Shown here: positions 49,929-58,381 of the stretch, piece by piece
Layout: the number at the start of each line of letters is the position of its first letter
Numbering within the stretch: position 1 is the first letter of the stretch
NCBI RefSeq assembly: GCF_012328925.1
Contig: NZ_JAAXLS010000021.1
Coordinates: forward strand, 51,167-115,166
Length of the DNA stretch: 64,000 nucleotides
Reading direction: 5' to 3'
DNA from: Amycolatopsis acididurans
GTDB lineage: Bacteria > Actinomycetota > Actinomycetes > Mycobacteriales > Pseudonocardiaceae
Made by a program: the position numbers and the translations under genes
The notes under the pieces: model-generated
Told to the model about the DNA's origin: nothing
Seen by the model: only the letters and a program-made list of their open reading frames with translations
Databases searched by the model: none

Positions 49929-50240
49929 TCAACTGCGCCGGGGCGTCTTCCGGCACGAGTGTGCGATCTGCCGGTAGAACGCGGGCCGGCCGTCCTCACC
50001 GAGCCACGGCTCGGCGGACGAGGCGGAAGAACGACGTGCCCCACGGGGCGAGTGAGACGGGGTCGACCAACGCGAGCCGGGTGTACGCGGCGCCGTGCAG
50101 CAGATGCGCGCGCAGTGCCACCGCGCCGCCGAAGTCGTGCGCCACAAACGGCCGGCCCGGCAAGTTCCCAGTGGCGCAGCAGGTCCGCGAAGATCCGGCC
50201 CTGACGGCAGCATCGAATCGCGCCCTACTCGAGAGCCGAT
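49929..50240 (-). pseudogene. Decayed alpha/beta hydrolase
   Basis: Three frames carry pieces of one alpha/beta hydrolase (haloalkane-dehalogenase-like). In order on the minus strand: a piece around FADLLRHWELA near 50190, then after a one-base shift RPFVAHDFGGAVALRAHLLHG and LALVDPVSLAPWG down to about 50010 (AHDFGG is the nucleophile elbow, with Asp or Ser), and after a jump of roughly 50 missing residues PWLGEDGRPAFYRQIAH at about 49960-50000. Frameshifts and the internal deletion show loss of function. The 5' third of the gene is not recognisable between 50240 and the IclR gene. Confidence 0.75.
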
Positions 50241-50353
50241 GCGCCGGAACCGCCGGCGCGACTGGAGACCTTCTGCACCTCCGCTCGTTTCCTCTACGAC
50301 GAGGACGCGTTCGAAGACGAGCCGCCTCGAGCCTTGCCGGGTCGGCGTAAGGG

Positions 50354-51073
50354 TCAGAGTCGTTCCTGGAGGGCTTCGGCCGCGGCCAGCAGATCGGCCG
50401 CCCAGCGGGCGCCGGGTTTGCGGCCGATGCGTTCCACCGGACCGGAAACCGAGACCGCCGCGACGACCGTTCCCGAGGAATCCCGTACCGGCGCGGAAAC
50501 ACTCGCTACGCCCGGCTCGCGTTCGGCGACGCTTTGTGCCCAGCCCCGGCGGCGAACCTCCAGCAAGGTGCGTTCCCCGAACACGGCGTCTGCCAGAACC
50601 GCCCGCTGCGTATGGGGATCCGCCCACGCGGCGAGTACCTTCGCGCCCGAACCGGCCGTCATCGGCAGTCGCGAACCGATCGGCACGGTGTCGCGCAGCC
50701 CGCTCACCGGCTCCGCCGTGGAGACGCACACCCGCTGCACACCGTCGCGCCGGTAGAGCTGGACGCTCTCGCCCGTGATGTCCCGGAGTTTGGGCAGAAT
50801 CGAACCGGCGGCGTCCAGCAACGGATCGGCGGTGCCGCCGGCGAGTTCGGCGAGCGCGGTACCGGGGCGCCACCGCCCGTCCGGCCCGCGGCGCAGCAAC
50901 CGGTGGACTTCCAGGCCCACCGCGAGCCGGTGCGCGGTGGCCCTGGGCAGGCCGGTGCGCGTGCACAGTTCGGCCAGTCCGCAAGGATCTTCGGCCACCG
51001 CCTGCAGCACGGCGACCGCCTTGTCGAGAACTCCAATACCGCTGTGCTGGTTTGAAGGGCTATGCTGTCCCAC
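50354..51073 (-). CDS. ndgR: IclR-family regulator (NdgR/LeuR-like)
   Basis: 239 residues from GTG at 51073. N-terminal winged helix: VLDKAVAVLQAVAEDPCGLAELCTRTGLPRATAHRLAVGL (in parts), then the IclR effector domain (RDGVQRVCVSTAEPVSGLRD, AGSGAKVLAAWADP). It is divergent from leuCD. In Streptomyces and mycobacteria an IclR protein at this place (NdgR; Rv2989) regulates leuCD and amino-acid metabolism. The family position, not a test, gives the name. Confidence 0.88.
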   Translation of the reverse strand: MGQHSPSNQHSGIGVLDKAVAVLQAVAEDPCGLAELCTRTGLPRATAHRLAVGLEVHRLLRRGPDGRWRPGTALAELAGGTADPLLDAAGSILPKLRDITGESVQLYRRDGVQRVCVSTAEPVSGLRDTVPIGSRLPMTAGSGAKVLAAWADPHTQRAVLADAVFGERTLLEVRRRGWAQSVAEREPGVASVSAPVRDSSGTVVAAVSVSGPVERIGRKPGARWAADLLAAAEALQERL

Positions 51074-51086
51074 GACGCGATACTAG

Positions 51087-51105
51087 CTTCCCGAAGTATG
51101 GGAAG
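51087..51105. promoter_or_regulatory. Candidate NdgR operator
   Basis: CTTCCC at 51087-51092 and GGGAAG at 51100-51105 form a perfect 6-bp inverted repeat around GAAGTAT; a further GGGAA half-site lies at 51116-51120. The site is 14 bp upstream of the ndgR start and about 110 bp before leuC, in the divergent control region. Confidence 0.55.
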
Positions 51106-51182
51106 TCCACAATCTGGGAAACATCGAACTCGAGTCGCGGACAGTCGTGGCTCGACCCGCCGGACCGTGATCGAGTTCCTTT

Positions 51183-51209
51183 GCTCCCAAGCAACCTCGT
51201 GGGAGGAGC
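51183..51209 (+). promoter_or_regulatory. Hairpin that can cover the leuC ribosome binding site
   Basis: CTCCCA at 51184-51189 can pair with TGGGAG at 51200-51205, or GCTCC at 51183-51187 with GGAGC at 51205-51209. Both pairings include the GGGAGGAG Shine-Dalgarno sequence of leuC. A 16-codon frame beginning with GTG at 51167 crosses the hairpin and ends in TGA overlapping the leuC ATG, so translation through it could open the structure. Speculative as a regulator. Confidence 0.4.
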
Positions 51210-51213
51210 ACAG

Positions 51214-52629
51214 ATGACCGCGACACGGCCGCGCACACTGGCCGAGAAGGTGTGGGAGGCGCACACCGTGCGCCGTGGCGAAGGCGCCGAACCGGATCTG
51301 CTCTACATCGACCTGCACCTGGTGCACGAAGTCACCAGCCCGCAGGCGTTCGACGGACTGCGGCTGGCGGGCCGCCCCGTCCGCCGCCCGGACCTCACCA
51401 TCGCCACCGAGGACCACAACGTGCCGACGGTGGACATCGAGCTGCCGATCGCCGACCCGGTGTCGCGCACCCAGGTCGACACCCTTCGCCGCAACTGCAA
51501 GGAGTTCGGCATCCGGCTGCACCCGATGGGCGACGCCGAGCAGGGCATCGTGCACGTCATCGGCCCGCAGCTGGGCCTGACACAGCCCGGGATGACCGTG
51601 GTGTGCGGCGACAGTCACACCTCCACCCACGGTGCGTTCGGCGCGATGGCGTTCGGCATCGGCACCTCCGAGGTGGAGCACGTGCTGGCCACCCAGACGC
51701 TTCCGCTGCGTCCGTTCAAGACGATGGCGATCAACGTCGACGGTCAGTTGCGGCCGGGCGTGACGGCGAAGGACATCATCCTCGCGGTGATCGCGAAAAT
51801 CGGTACCGGCGGCGGCCAGGGTTATGTGCTCGAGTACCGCGGCAGCGCGATCGAGACGCTGTCGATGGAAGCCCGGATGACCGTCTGCAACATGTCGATC
51901 GAGGCGGGCGCCCGCGCCGGCATGATCGCTCCGGACGAGACGACTTTCGCCTACCTCAAGGGCCGTCCGCACGCGCCCAAGGGCGCCGACTGGGACGCCG
52001 CCGTGGAGAACTGGAAGTCGCTGCGCACGGACGAGGGCGCCGAGTTCGACGTCGAGGTGCACCTCGACGCCGACGAGCTGACCCCGTTCGTCACCTGGGG
52101 CACCAACCCGGGCCAGGGGCTGCCGCTGTCGGAGTCGGTGCCCGACCCCGCGCAGATCGTCGACGAGACCGCCCGTTTCGCCGCCGAGAAGGCCCTGTCC
52201 TATATGGACCTGCAGCCGGGCACCCCGCTGCGTGACATCCGGGTCGACACTGTCTTCCTCGGCTCGTGCACCAACGGCCGGATCGAGGATCTGCGCGCCG
52301 CCGCCGGGGTCCTGCAGGGCCGCAAGGTGGCCGACGGGGTGCGGATGCTCGTCGTGCCCGGCTCGATGCGCGTGCGCCAGGCCGCGGAGGCCGAGGGGCT
52401 GGACAAGGTGTTCGCGGACGCGGGCGCCGAGTGGCGGCAGGCGGGCTGCTCGATGTGCCTTGGCATGAACCCCGACCAGCTCAAGCCGGGCGAGCGCAGC
52501 GCGTCGACCTCCAACCGCAACTTCGAGGGCAGGCAGGGCAAGGGCGGGCGCACTCACCTCGTCTCCCCGCTCGTGGCGGCGGCGACGGCCGTGCGCGGCA
52601 CGCTGTCCTCTCCCGACGACCTCAACTGA
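51214..52629 (+). CDS. leuC: 3-isopropylmalate dehydratase large subunit
   Basis: 471 residues. 4Fe-4S ligands are Cys in LGSCTNGRIEDL near 350 and two in AGCSMCLGMNPDQL near 412; GDSHTSTHGAFGAMAFGIGTSEVEHVL (in pieces) and RNFEGRQGKGGRTHLVSP are family signatures. LeuCD isomerises 2-isopropylmalate to 3-isopropylmalate in leucine synthesis. GGGAGGAG lies 5 bases before the ATG. It is followed by leuD, 16 bases later. Confidence 0.97.
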   Translation: MTATRPRTLAEKVWEAHTVRRGEGAEPDLLYIDLHLVHEVTSPQAFDGLRLAGRPVRRPDLTIATEDHNVPTVDIELPIADPVSRTQVDTLRRNCKEFGIRLHPMGDAEQGIVHVIGPQLGLTQPGMTVVCGDSHTSTHGAFGAMAFGIGTSEVEHVLATQTLPLRPFKTMAINVDGQLRPGVTAKDIILAVIAKIGTGGGQGYVLEYRGSAIETLSMEARMTVCNMSIEAGARAGMIAPDETTFAYLKGRPHAPKGADWDAAVENWKSLRTDEGAEFDVEVHLDADELTPFVTWGTNPGQGLPLSESVPDPAQIVDETARFAAEKALSYMDLQPGTPLRDIRVDTVFLGSCTNGRIEDLRAAAGVLQGRKVADGVRMLVVPGSMRVRQAAEAEGLDKVFADAGAEWRQAGCSMCLGMNPDQLKPGERSASTSNRNFEGRQGKGGRTHLVSPLVAAATAVRGTLSSPDDLN

Positions 52630-52645
52630 AGGAGCCGAAACCACC

Positions 52646-53248
52646 ATGGAGCCGTTCAAGACTCACACCGGCGTCGGAGTGCCGCTGCGCCGGTCCAACG
52701 TGGACACTGACCAGATCATCCCGGCCGTCTACCTCAAGCGGGTCAGCCGCACCGGTTTCGAGGACGGCCTGTTCGCCGCCTGGCGCGGGGACGAGACGTT
52801 CATCCTCAACTCCGAGCCGTTCAAGGCGGGCAGCGTGCTGGTGGCGGGGCCGGACTTCGGCACCGGTTCCTCGCGCGAACACGCTGTCTGGGCATTGATG
52901 GACTACGGCTTCCGGGTCGTCATCTCGTCCCGCTTCGCCGACATCTTCCGTGGCAACTCCGGCAAGCAGGGTCTGGTCGCCGCCCAGTGCGAGCAGATGG
53001 ATGTCGAGCAGCTGTGGAAGATCCTCGAGAACGACCCCGGCACGGAGGTCACGGTGGACCTCGAGGCGAAGACCGTGCGGGCCAAGGACTTCGTCGCGAG
53101 CTTCCAGATCGACGACTACACCCGCTGGCGGTTGCTCGAAGGGCTCGATGACATCGCTCTCACCCTGCGACACGCCGACGAGATCGCGAAGTTCGAGTCC
53201 GAGCGTCCCAACTGGAAGCCGGTGACCATCCCGCAAGCCTCTTCCTGA
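52646..53248 (+). CDS. leuD: 3-isopropylmalate dehydratase small subunit
   Basis: 200 residues. It contains NVDTDQIIPAVYLKR near 20, AGPDFGTGSSREHAVWAL near 72 and FRVVISSRFADIFRGNSGKQG near 93, all typical of LeuD. AAGGAGC lies before the start. It forms the swivel domain that completes the LeuC active site. Confidence 0.97.
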   Translation: MEPFKTHTGVGVPLRRSNVDTDQIIPAVYLKRVSRTGFEDGLFAAWRGDETFILNSEPFKAGSVLVAGPDFGTGSSREHAVWALMDYGFRVVISSRFADIFRGNSGKQGLVAAQCEQMDVEQLWKILENDPGTEVTVDLEAKTVRAKDFVASFQIDDYTRWRLLEGLDDIALTLRHADEIAKFESERPNWKPVTIPQASS

Positions 53249-53253
53249 CCGCA

Positions 53254-53277
53254 GATTCCCTGCTCAGAAAGGGAATC
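53254..53277 (+). terminator. Hairpin after leuD
   Basis: GATTCCC(T) at 53254-53261 pairs with (A)GGGAATC at 53270-53277, an 8-bp stem with an 8-base loop, 6 bases past the leuD stop. It is a likely weak terminator of leuCD. The remaining ~190 bp up to hupB hold its promoter region: TTTGGA and TAATAC about 16 bases apart near 53380-53407. Confidence 0.55.
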
Positions 53278-53465
53278 GCGGCAACACCACATCACGCCGA
53301 ACGGCGCGCGGAAGCCCCGCAAGGGGTCGCTCGGAGGGCGGAAAGCACCCCCCGGCCACGAAAAAATTCCGCGCGCCGTTTGGAATTTCCGGGCAGTTGG
53401 TAATACCGTGTCCGCAAGTCGGCCGATGTGGCCGTGTGAGAAGTAGTTCTTCATGGAGGACTGGA

Positions 53466-54086
53466 ATGGCCAACAAGGCCCAGCTGATCGAGGCGCTCTC
53501 CGAGCGTTTGGGCGACAAGAAGGTTGCGTCGGAGGCCGTCGACGGTCTCGTCGACATCATCATCCGTACGGTCAACAAGGGCGAGAAGGTGAACATCACC
53601 GGCTTCGGTGTGTTCGAGAAGCGCGCCCGCGCCGCCCGTACCGCGCGCAACCCGCGTACGGGTGAGACCGTGCGCGTGAAGAAGACCAACGTGCCTGCCT
53701 TCCGTGCGGGCACGACGTTCAAGGACGTCATCAGCGGCGCGAAGAAGCTGCCGAAGGCCACCGCGGTCAAGCGCGCCGCTTCCACGACGCGCAGCACCGG
53801 CACCACCACGCGCGCCGCGAGCACGCGTGCGACCGGTACCCGCGCCGCCGGCACCCGCGCGACCGCGACCCGCCCGACGGCCACCCGTAGCACCAGCACG
53901 CGCAGCACCACCACGCGCACGCGGGCCGCCGCCGCCACCAAGACCGCCGCGAAGCCCGCCGCTTCCAAGGCCACCACGGCCAAGAAGACGACGGCGACCA
54001 AGGCCGCCCCGAAGACCGCGGCCAAGGCCACGGCGAGCAAGACGACCGCGGCGAAGAAGACCACCACCCGCGCGAAGAAGAAGTAA
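53466..54086 (+). CDS. hupB: HU-type histone-like protein with long basic tail
   Basis: 206 residues. Residues 1-90 form the HU fold (MANKAQLIEALSERLGDKK, NITGFGVFEKRARAARTARNPRTGE in pieces, RAGTTFKDVI). Residues ~100-206 form an Ala/Lys/Thr/Arg-rich tail with TRATGTRAAGTRATATRPTATRST-like and KKTTATKAAPK-like repeats (written in part), comparable to the PAKKA tail of mycobacterial HupB. It compacts DNA and affects gene expression and iron control in mycobacteria. The tail gene sequence is very repetitive. Confidence 0.96.
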   Translation: MANKAQLIEALSERLGDKKVASEAVDGLVDIIIRTVNKGEKVNITGFGVFEKRARAARTARNPRTGETVRVKKTNVPAFRAGTTFKDVISGAKKLPKATAVKRAASTTRSTGTTTRAASTRATGTRAAGTRATATRPTATRSTSTRSTTTRTRAAAATKTAAKPAASKATTAKKTTATKAAPKTAAKATASKTTAAKKTTTRAKKK

Positions 54087-54109
54087 CCCCGTTCAACGAA
54101 CGGTTTGGC

Positions 54110-54148
54110 CGGCAGGGCCCCCGCGAGCTACTCGTGGGGGCCCTGCCG
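54110..54148 (+). terminator. Terminator after hupB
   Basis: CGGCAGGGCCCCC at 54110-54122 and its exact complement at 54136-54148 form a 13-bp stem; the loop bases 54123-54127 and 54131-54135 can pair as well, giving an 18-bp stem with a CTA loop. It starts 23 bases after the hupB stop. A CATTT sequence follows. Confidence 0.85.
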
Positions 54149-54425
54149 CATTTCCAGGTACGCCGCAGCGCGCCCAGATCCCCGCTCTGGGCGCCGAAAC
54201 CCGACCCCTGCCTCCTCGTGCCGTGCGGAACCCGTCACGGCCCCGTGCGCCACGAGGGCGTCCCGCACGGCAGTCACGCCGCGAAGGACCCGCGACTGAA
54301 TTGGACTCGGGCTGACGGGCGCCGGAATTCCACTCCCAGTAAAACCGCGATCGTGAGTGTCGAACCGGCGGCGTTCGAATGGAGCCGGTCAATTGAGCGT
54401 GGGGCTCGGGTAAAGAGCGAATGAC
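54149..54425. other. Gene-free stretch between hupB and mutT1
   Basis: Together with the hupB terminator this makes a 339-bp gap between converging genes. I see no ribosome-site-supported ORF, RNA gene or repeat. Open frames on both strands here are composition artefacts. Confidence 0.6.
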
Positions 54426-55376
54426 CTATTGGGCTCGCTTACCCGATCGCGTCGGAGCGGGATGCGGGAGTGCGCTCGAGTAGTAGTCCGCGGCCACCAG
54501 ATGCGGACCCCCATTCGACTCGCCGGGACTGAATGACAGCACCCACACCGAGCCTTTCTTGCTCGGCGCGTTCCCGCCTTTCTCCGCAGGCAGCCGGACT
54601 CCGGCCTGTTCGGCCAATCCCGCCACCACATCGGGAATGACGCCACCCTGGCTGCAGACCACGGGCGTGCCCCCGGCGGCGACGATGGCGAGCAGCCGCG
54701 CCAGTCCGCGCGCCGGATCCCGCCAGTAGTCCTCCTCCGACAGCAACGGCTCGTGACGCGGATCGACACTGAGATCGTCCGCGATGCCCTGCACGGTCTG
54801 GACACAACGCAACCGCGGCACCGAGTACACCCGGTTCGCGCCGAACAGTGGCGCGAACGCACGGACGGCGTTCGCCTGCCGCTGGCCCGCGGGCGAAAGC
54901 GGGCGCAGATCGTCGTCTCCGTTCCATTCCTCGCGCTTGCCTGCCTTCGCATGGCGCACGAGCAGAAGGGTGCTCAGCGCGGCAGGCAGGCCCTCGAAAG
55001 CGTCCAGCACTTCGGCGTCGGCCGGATAGCTCAGCAGTTCCCGTGCCGCGGCGACGGGCAGCCAGCGCAGGTCGTCGACCTCACCGTTGTGCACGAACGA
55101 ACCGGACACCGCCGCCGCGCTGTGGTACTCGACGACCTTGGGCCCGCCGGCGACCTGATAGCGCACCGTCTTCAGATGCCGCCCCAGCACCGCCCGGTAC
55201 CCGGTCTCCTCGTGCAGTTCCCGCACCGCCGTGAACGGCAGCGTCTCGCCGGGATCGAGTTTTCCCTTCGGCAGCGACCAGTCGTCATACCGTGGCCGGT
55301 GCACCACCGCCACCTCGACGCCGTCGCCGCGATTCCGCCACAGCACGGCGCCGGCCGCGCGAACGATAGAACTCAC
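54426..55376 (-). CDS. mutT1: NUDIX hydrolase fused to a phosphohistidine phosphatase-like domain (MutT1)
   Basis: 316 residues from GTG at 55376, whose GTGA overlaps the ppk stop. Residues ~8-135 form a NUDIX domain with GKLDPGETLPFTAVRELHEETGYR (GX5EX7REXXEEXG, written in family form), residues ~145-300 form a SixA/phosphoglycerate-mutase-like domain starting LLLVRHAKAGKR. The same fusion is mycobacterial MutT1 (Rv2985), which hydrolyses 8-oxo-dGTP/GTP and diadenosine polyphosphates. Coupling to ppk suggests nucleotide/polyphosphate balance. Confidence 0.92.
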   Translation of the reverse strand: MSSIVRAAGAVLWRNRGDGVEVAVVHRPRYDDWSLPKGKLDPGETLPFTAVRELHEETGYRAVLGRHLKTVRYQVAGGPKVVEYHSAAAVSGSFVHNGEVDDLRWLPVAAARELLSYPADAEVLDAFEGLPAALSTLLLVRHAKAGKREEWNGDDDLRPLSPAGQRQANAVRAFAPLFGANRVYSVPRLRCVQTVQGIADDLSVDPRHEPLLSEEDYWRDPARGLARLLAIVAAGGTPVVCSQGGVIPDVVAGLAEQAGVRLPAEKGGNAPSKKGSVWVLSFSPGESNGGPHLVAADYYSSALPHPAPTRSGKRAQ

Positions 55377-57574
55377 CCAGTTGCCCCGTGCCGTTTCAAC
55401 AGTTCCACCTGATGGTCGCGCACCTCGGACTCGTCCGAGGGCGAGGGCGACCATTCTCCCGAAGACGTGAGCACCCAGCAGCGGGTGGCCGGATCCAGCG
55501 CCGAGTCCAGCACCTCGTCCAGTTGCGCCGTCAGCTTCGGATCCTTCACGCACACCAGCGCCTCGATCCGCCGGTCGAGATTGCGGTGCATCATGTCCGC
55601 GCTGCCGATCCAGTGCGTGCCACCGGCCTGGAAGTGGAAGACGCGGGAGTGTTCGAGGAACCGCCCGAGGATCGAGCGGACATGGATGTTGTCGCTCAGG
55701 CCCGGCACTCTCGGTTTGAGCGCGCAGATACCGCGTACGACCACGTCCACCGGAACACCCTGCTGCGAGGCACGGTAGAGCGCGTCGATGACCTGCTCGT
55801 CCACCAGCGAGTTGACCTTGAGCCGGATCCCGGCCTGCTTGCCGGCCTGCGCGTGCTCGATCTCCTCACCGATCATGCGCAGGATGCCGCGCCGGATCCC
55901 GTTGGGGGAGGTGAGGATGTTGCGGTAGGTCTCCTGGCGCGAGTAGCCGGTGAGGACGTTGAACAGATCCGTCAGGTCCGCCCCGATCGCCGGATCGGCG
56001 GTGAGCAGACCGAGATCCTCGTACAGCCGCGCCGTCTTCGGGTTGTAGTTGCCGGTGCCCAGGTGGCAGTAGCGGCGGATGGTCGAGCCTTCCTGCCGCA
56101 CCACCATGGAAACCTTGCAGTGCGTCTTGAGGCCCACGAGCCCGTACACCACGTGCACGCCCGCCCGCTCCAGCGTGCGCGCCCACGTGATGTTGGCTTC
56201 CTCGTCGAAGCGTGCCTTGATCTCCACCAGCGCCACGACCTGCTTACCCGCCTCGGCCGCGTCGATGAGCGCGTTCACGATCGGCGAGTCACCCGAGGTG
56301 CGATACAGCGTCTGCTTGATCGCGAGCACCTTGTCGTCGTTCGCGGCCTGCTCGATGAAACGTTGCACGCTCGTGGAGAACGAGTCGTACGGGTGGTGCA
56401 CCAGCACGTCGTTCTCGCGCAGCATGGCGAACACGCTCTTCGGCGTCTCGCGCTCACCGAAGGCCGGATGCGTCGCCGGGACGAAAGGGCGGTCCTTGAG
56501 TTCCTTCCTGTCCAAACCGGACAGCTGGAACAGGCAGGTCAGATCCAGCAGGCCGGGCACCTCGACCACGTCGTGCGGATCGACGTCGAGTTCGCGCAGC
56601 AACAGTTCGAGCATGTGCTCGCTCATGTCCTGCGCGACCTCCAGCCGCACCGGCGGGCCGAACCGCCGCTGCGCGAGCTCGCGCTCCAGCGCCTGCAGCA
56701 GATCCTCGTCCCGGTCCTCCTCGACCTCGAAGTCGGCGTTGCGGGTGACCCGGAAGATGTGGTGCTCGGTGACCTCCATGCCGGTGAACAGCTCGCCCAG
56801 ATGCGAGGCGATGAGTTCCTCCAGCGGCAGGAACGTCGCGACGCGGCTGCCCCGTTGCTGTTCCACGCGAATGAGCCGCGGCACGTTGTTCGGCACCTTG
56901 ACGCGCGCGAAACGTTCGGTGCCCTCCTCGGGATCGCGCACGGTGACCGCGAGGTTGAGCGAGAGCCCCGAGATATAAGGGAACGGGTGCGCCGGGTCGA
57001 CGGCGAGCGGGGTGAGCACCGGGAAGATCTGCTCGCTGAAGTAGTTCGACAGCCGGAGCTGGTCGTGGGTGTCGAGATCGGCCCACGTGACGATCCGGAC
57101 GTCGTGCTCGGCCAGTTCGGGCCGCACGTGATCTTCGAAGGCGAGCGTGTGGCGTTCGACGAGGTCCTGGTTGCGCTTGGCGATGTAGGCCAGTTGCTCG
57201 CGCGGCGTGAGCCCGTCCGCACTGCGTACCGGCAGCCCGGTCTCGTCCCTTCGCTTCAACCCGGCGACCCGGACCATGTAGAACTCATCCAAATTGGACG
57301 CGAAGATGGCGAGGAACTTCGCGCGTTCGAGCAGTGGCTGCGACGCGTCCTCGGCCAGTGCCAGCACGCGGGCGTTGAAGTCCTGCCAGGACAGCTCGCG
57401 GTTGAAGTAGCGGTCGTCGGGCAGCGACTCGGGCGCGGCGACCGGGGTGGGGGCGGTGACCGCCGGCGGCGCCGAGGGCACGGCCCGGAAGCGTGGCCCC
57501 GTGCCGGCGCCGTTGCCCGGCGACCGGTCTGTCGCGTCCGTTATGTCCCGTGGAAAGGTCTCGTCGCTGCTCAC
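55373..57574 (-). CDS. ppk: Polyphosphate kinase 1
   Basis: About 733 residues from GTG at 57574; an ATG at 57703 would extend into the cofC end, so the shorter start (AAGGAA 10 bases upstream) is favoured. N-domain: ELSWQDFNARVLALAED. Catalytic histidines are in RRYCHLGTGNYNPKTARLYEDLGLL (two parts) and SRVFHFQAGG; SADMMHRNLDRRIEAL is near the end. It makes polyphosphate from ATP reversibly. It is followed by translationally coupled mutT1. Confidence 0.96.
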   Translation of the reverse strand: MSSDETFPRDITDATDRSPGNGAGTGPRFRAVPSAPPAVTAPTPVAAPESLPDDRYFNRELSWQDFNARVLALAEDASQPLLERAKFLAIFASNLDEFYMVRVAGLKRRDETGLPVRSADGLTPREQLAYIAKRNQDLVERHTLAFEDHVRPELAEHDVRIVTWADLDTHDQLRLSNYFSEQIFPVLTPLAVDPAHPFPYISGLSLNLAVTVRDPEEGTERFARVKVPNNVPRLIRVEQQRGSRVATFLPLEELIASHLGELFTGMEVTEHHIFRVTRNADFEVEEDRDEDLLQALERELAQRRFGPPVRLEVAQDMSEHMLELLLRELDVDPHDVVEVPGLLDLTCLFQLSGLDRKELKDRPFVPATHPAFGERETPKSVFAMLRENDVLVHHPYDSFSTSVQRFIEQAANDDKVLAIKQTLYRTSGDSPIVNALIDAAEAGKQVVALVEIKARFDEEANITWARTLERAGVHVVYGLVGLKTHCKVSMVVRQEGSTIRRYCHLGTGNYNPKTARLYEDLGLLTADPAIGADLTDLFNVLTGYSRQETYRNILTSPNGIRRGILRMIGEEIEHAQAGKQAGIRLKVNSLVDEQVIDALYRASQQGVPVDVVVRGICALKPRVPGLSDNIHVRSILGRFLEHSRVFHFQAGGTHWIGSADMMHRNLDRRIEALVCVKDPKLTAQLDEVLDSALDPATRCWVLTSSGEWSPSPSDESEVRDHQVELLKRHGATG

Positions 57575-57690
57575 ACCAGCATTGTTCCTTACTTCGGCGC
57601 GAAATGCTGTTACGCCTGTTGCCGCGTTCAGCACCCCGCCGCCCGTCCGCAGGACGGTGCGGAGAAGTTGGCCGAGCGGACCGGTGACGT

Positions 57691-58314
57691 TCATGCTACG
57701 CACCCTTGAAACAGCAGCGCCGCGGTCCGCTCACCGAGACCGAGCCGCCGCGCGTGCGCGAGATCGGCGGGGGTGTCCACGTCACGGCGCAGTGTCGGTG
57801 CGGCCAGCCGCAGCGGCGCGGCACCGGAATCGCGGTGCGCATCGGCCGATCGCGGGCCGAACCGGGGATCGAGTGCGCCGCCGGGCGCGGACAACAGCAA
57901 CGTGGTGCCGGTGCCCTCCCAGTCCGAGGCGAACGCCCGGTCGTCGCCGGCTTCCGCCAGTGCCGCGGCGAATTCGTCGGTGCGCAGTGCCGGCAGGTCC
58001 GCCTGCAGCGCGCCGATCACCGAGCCGGCGTCCTCGGCGCGCAGGAGTCGTTCCCCGTGCCGCAGCGCCGCGTTGAGATCCGGGGCCCCGTCGTCGCCGA
58101 CCACGTCCGCGCCCAGTCCGGCGAGTCCGGCCACCGCCGCGGGGTCGCTCGCGACCACGAGCACCCGGCGCACCACCGGCACGGCCGCGGCGAGGGTGTC
58201 CGCGGCGAGCGCGAGGACCAGCGCCGGGTGGACACGATCGGCCACCGCTCCGCGCAGCCGGGACTTGCCGGTGTGGGGCGGCTTCAGCGGGACGATCAGA
58301 TCGACCGGTGGCAC
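57691..58314 (-). CDS. cofC: 2-phospho-L-lactate / phosphoenolpyruvate guanylyltransferase
   Basis: 207 residues. Nucleotidyltransferase fold: LIVPLKPPHTGKSRLRG at the N-terminus, VVGDDGAPDLNAALRHG near 73, ALQADLPALRTDEF near 102 and FASDWEGTGTTLLL near 128. CofC/FbiD makes the activated phosphoenolpyruvyl- or lactyl-guanosine precursor of coenzyme F420. In the same relative position as Rv2983 (fbiD). It is divergent from the acyltransferase, 67 bp apart. Confidence 0.93.
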   Translation of the reverse strand: MPPVDLIVPLKPPHTGKSRLRGAVADRVHPALVLALAADTLAAAVPVVRRVLVVASDPAAVAGLAGLGADVVGDDGAPDLNAALRHGERLLRAEDAGSVIGALQADLPALRTDEFAAALAEAGDDRAFASDWEGTGTTLLLSAPGGALDPRFGPRSADAHRDSGAAPLRLAAPTLRRDVDTPADLAHARRLGLGERTAALLFQGCVA

Positions 58315-58381
58315 GCCCCCATCTTTCCTGATCGCGCCCCCTAGGATCAGCGGGAGGCAACGGAGACCACAGGAGGATGCC

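Noticed and set aside
54093..54392. Minus-strand 99-codon frame between hupB and mutT1
   Set aside because: It covers the hupB terminator, has no ribosome site and a random Gly/Arg/Pro composition.
55388..57709. 773-codon plus-strand open frame opposite ppk
   Set aside because: Mirror of the ppk codon usage; no recognisable domain; ppk itself has all catalytic motifs.
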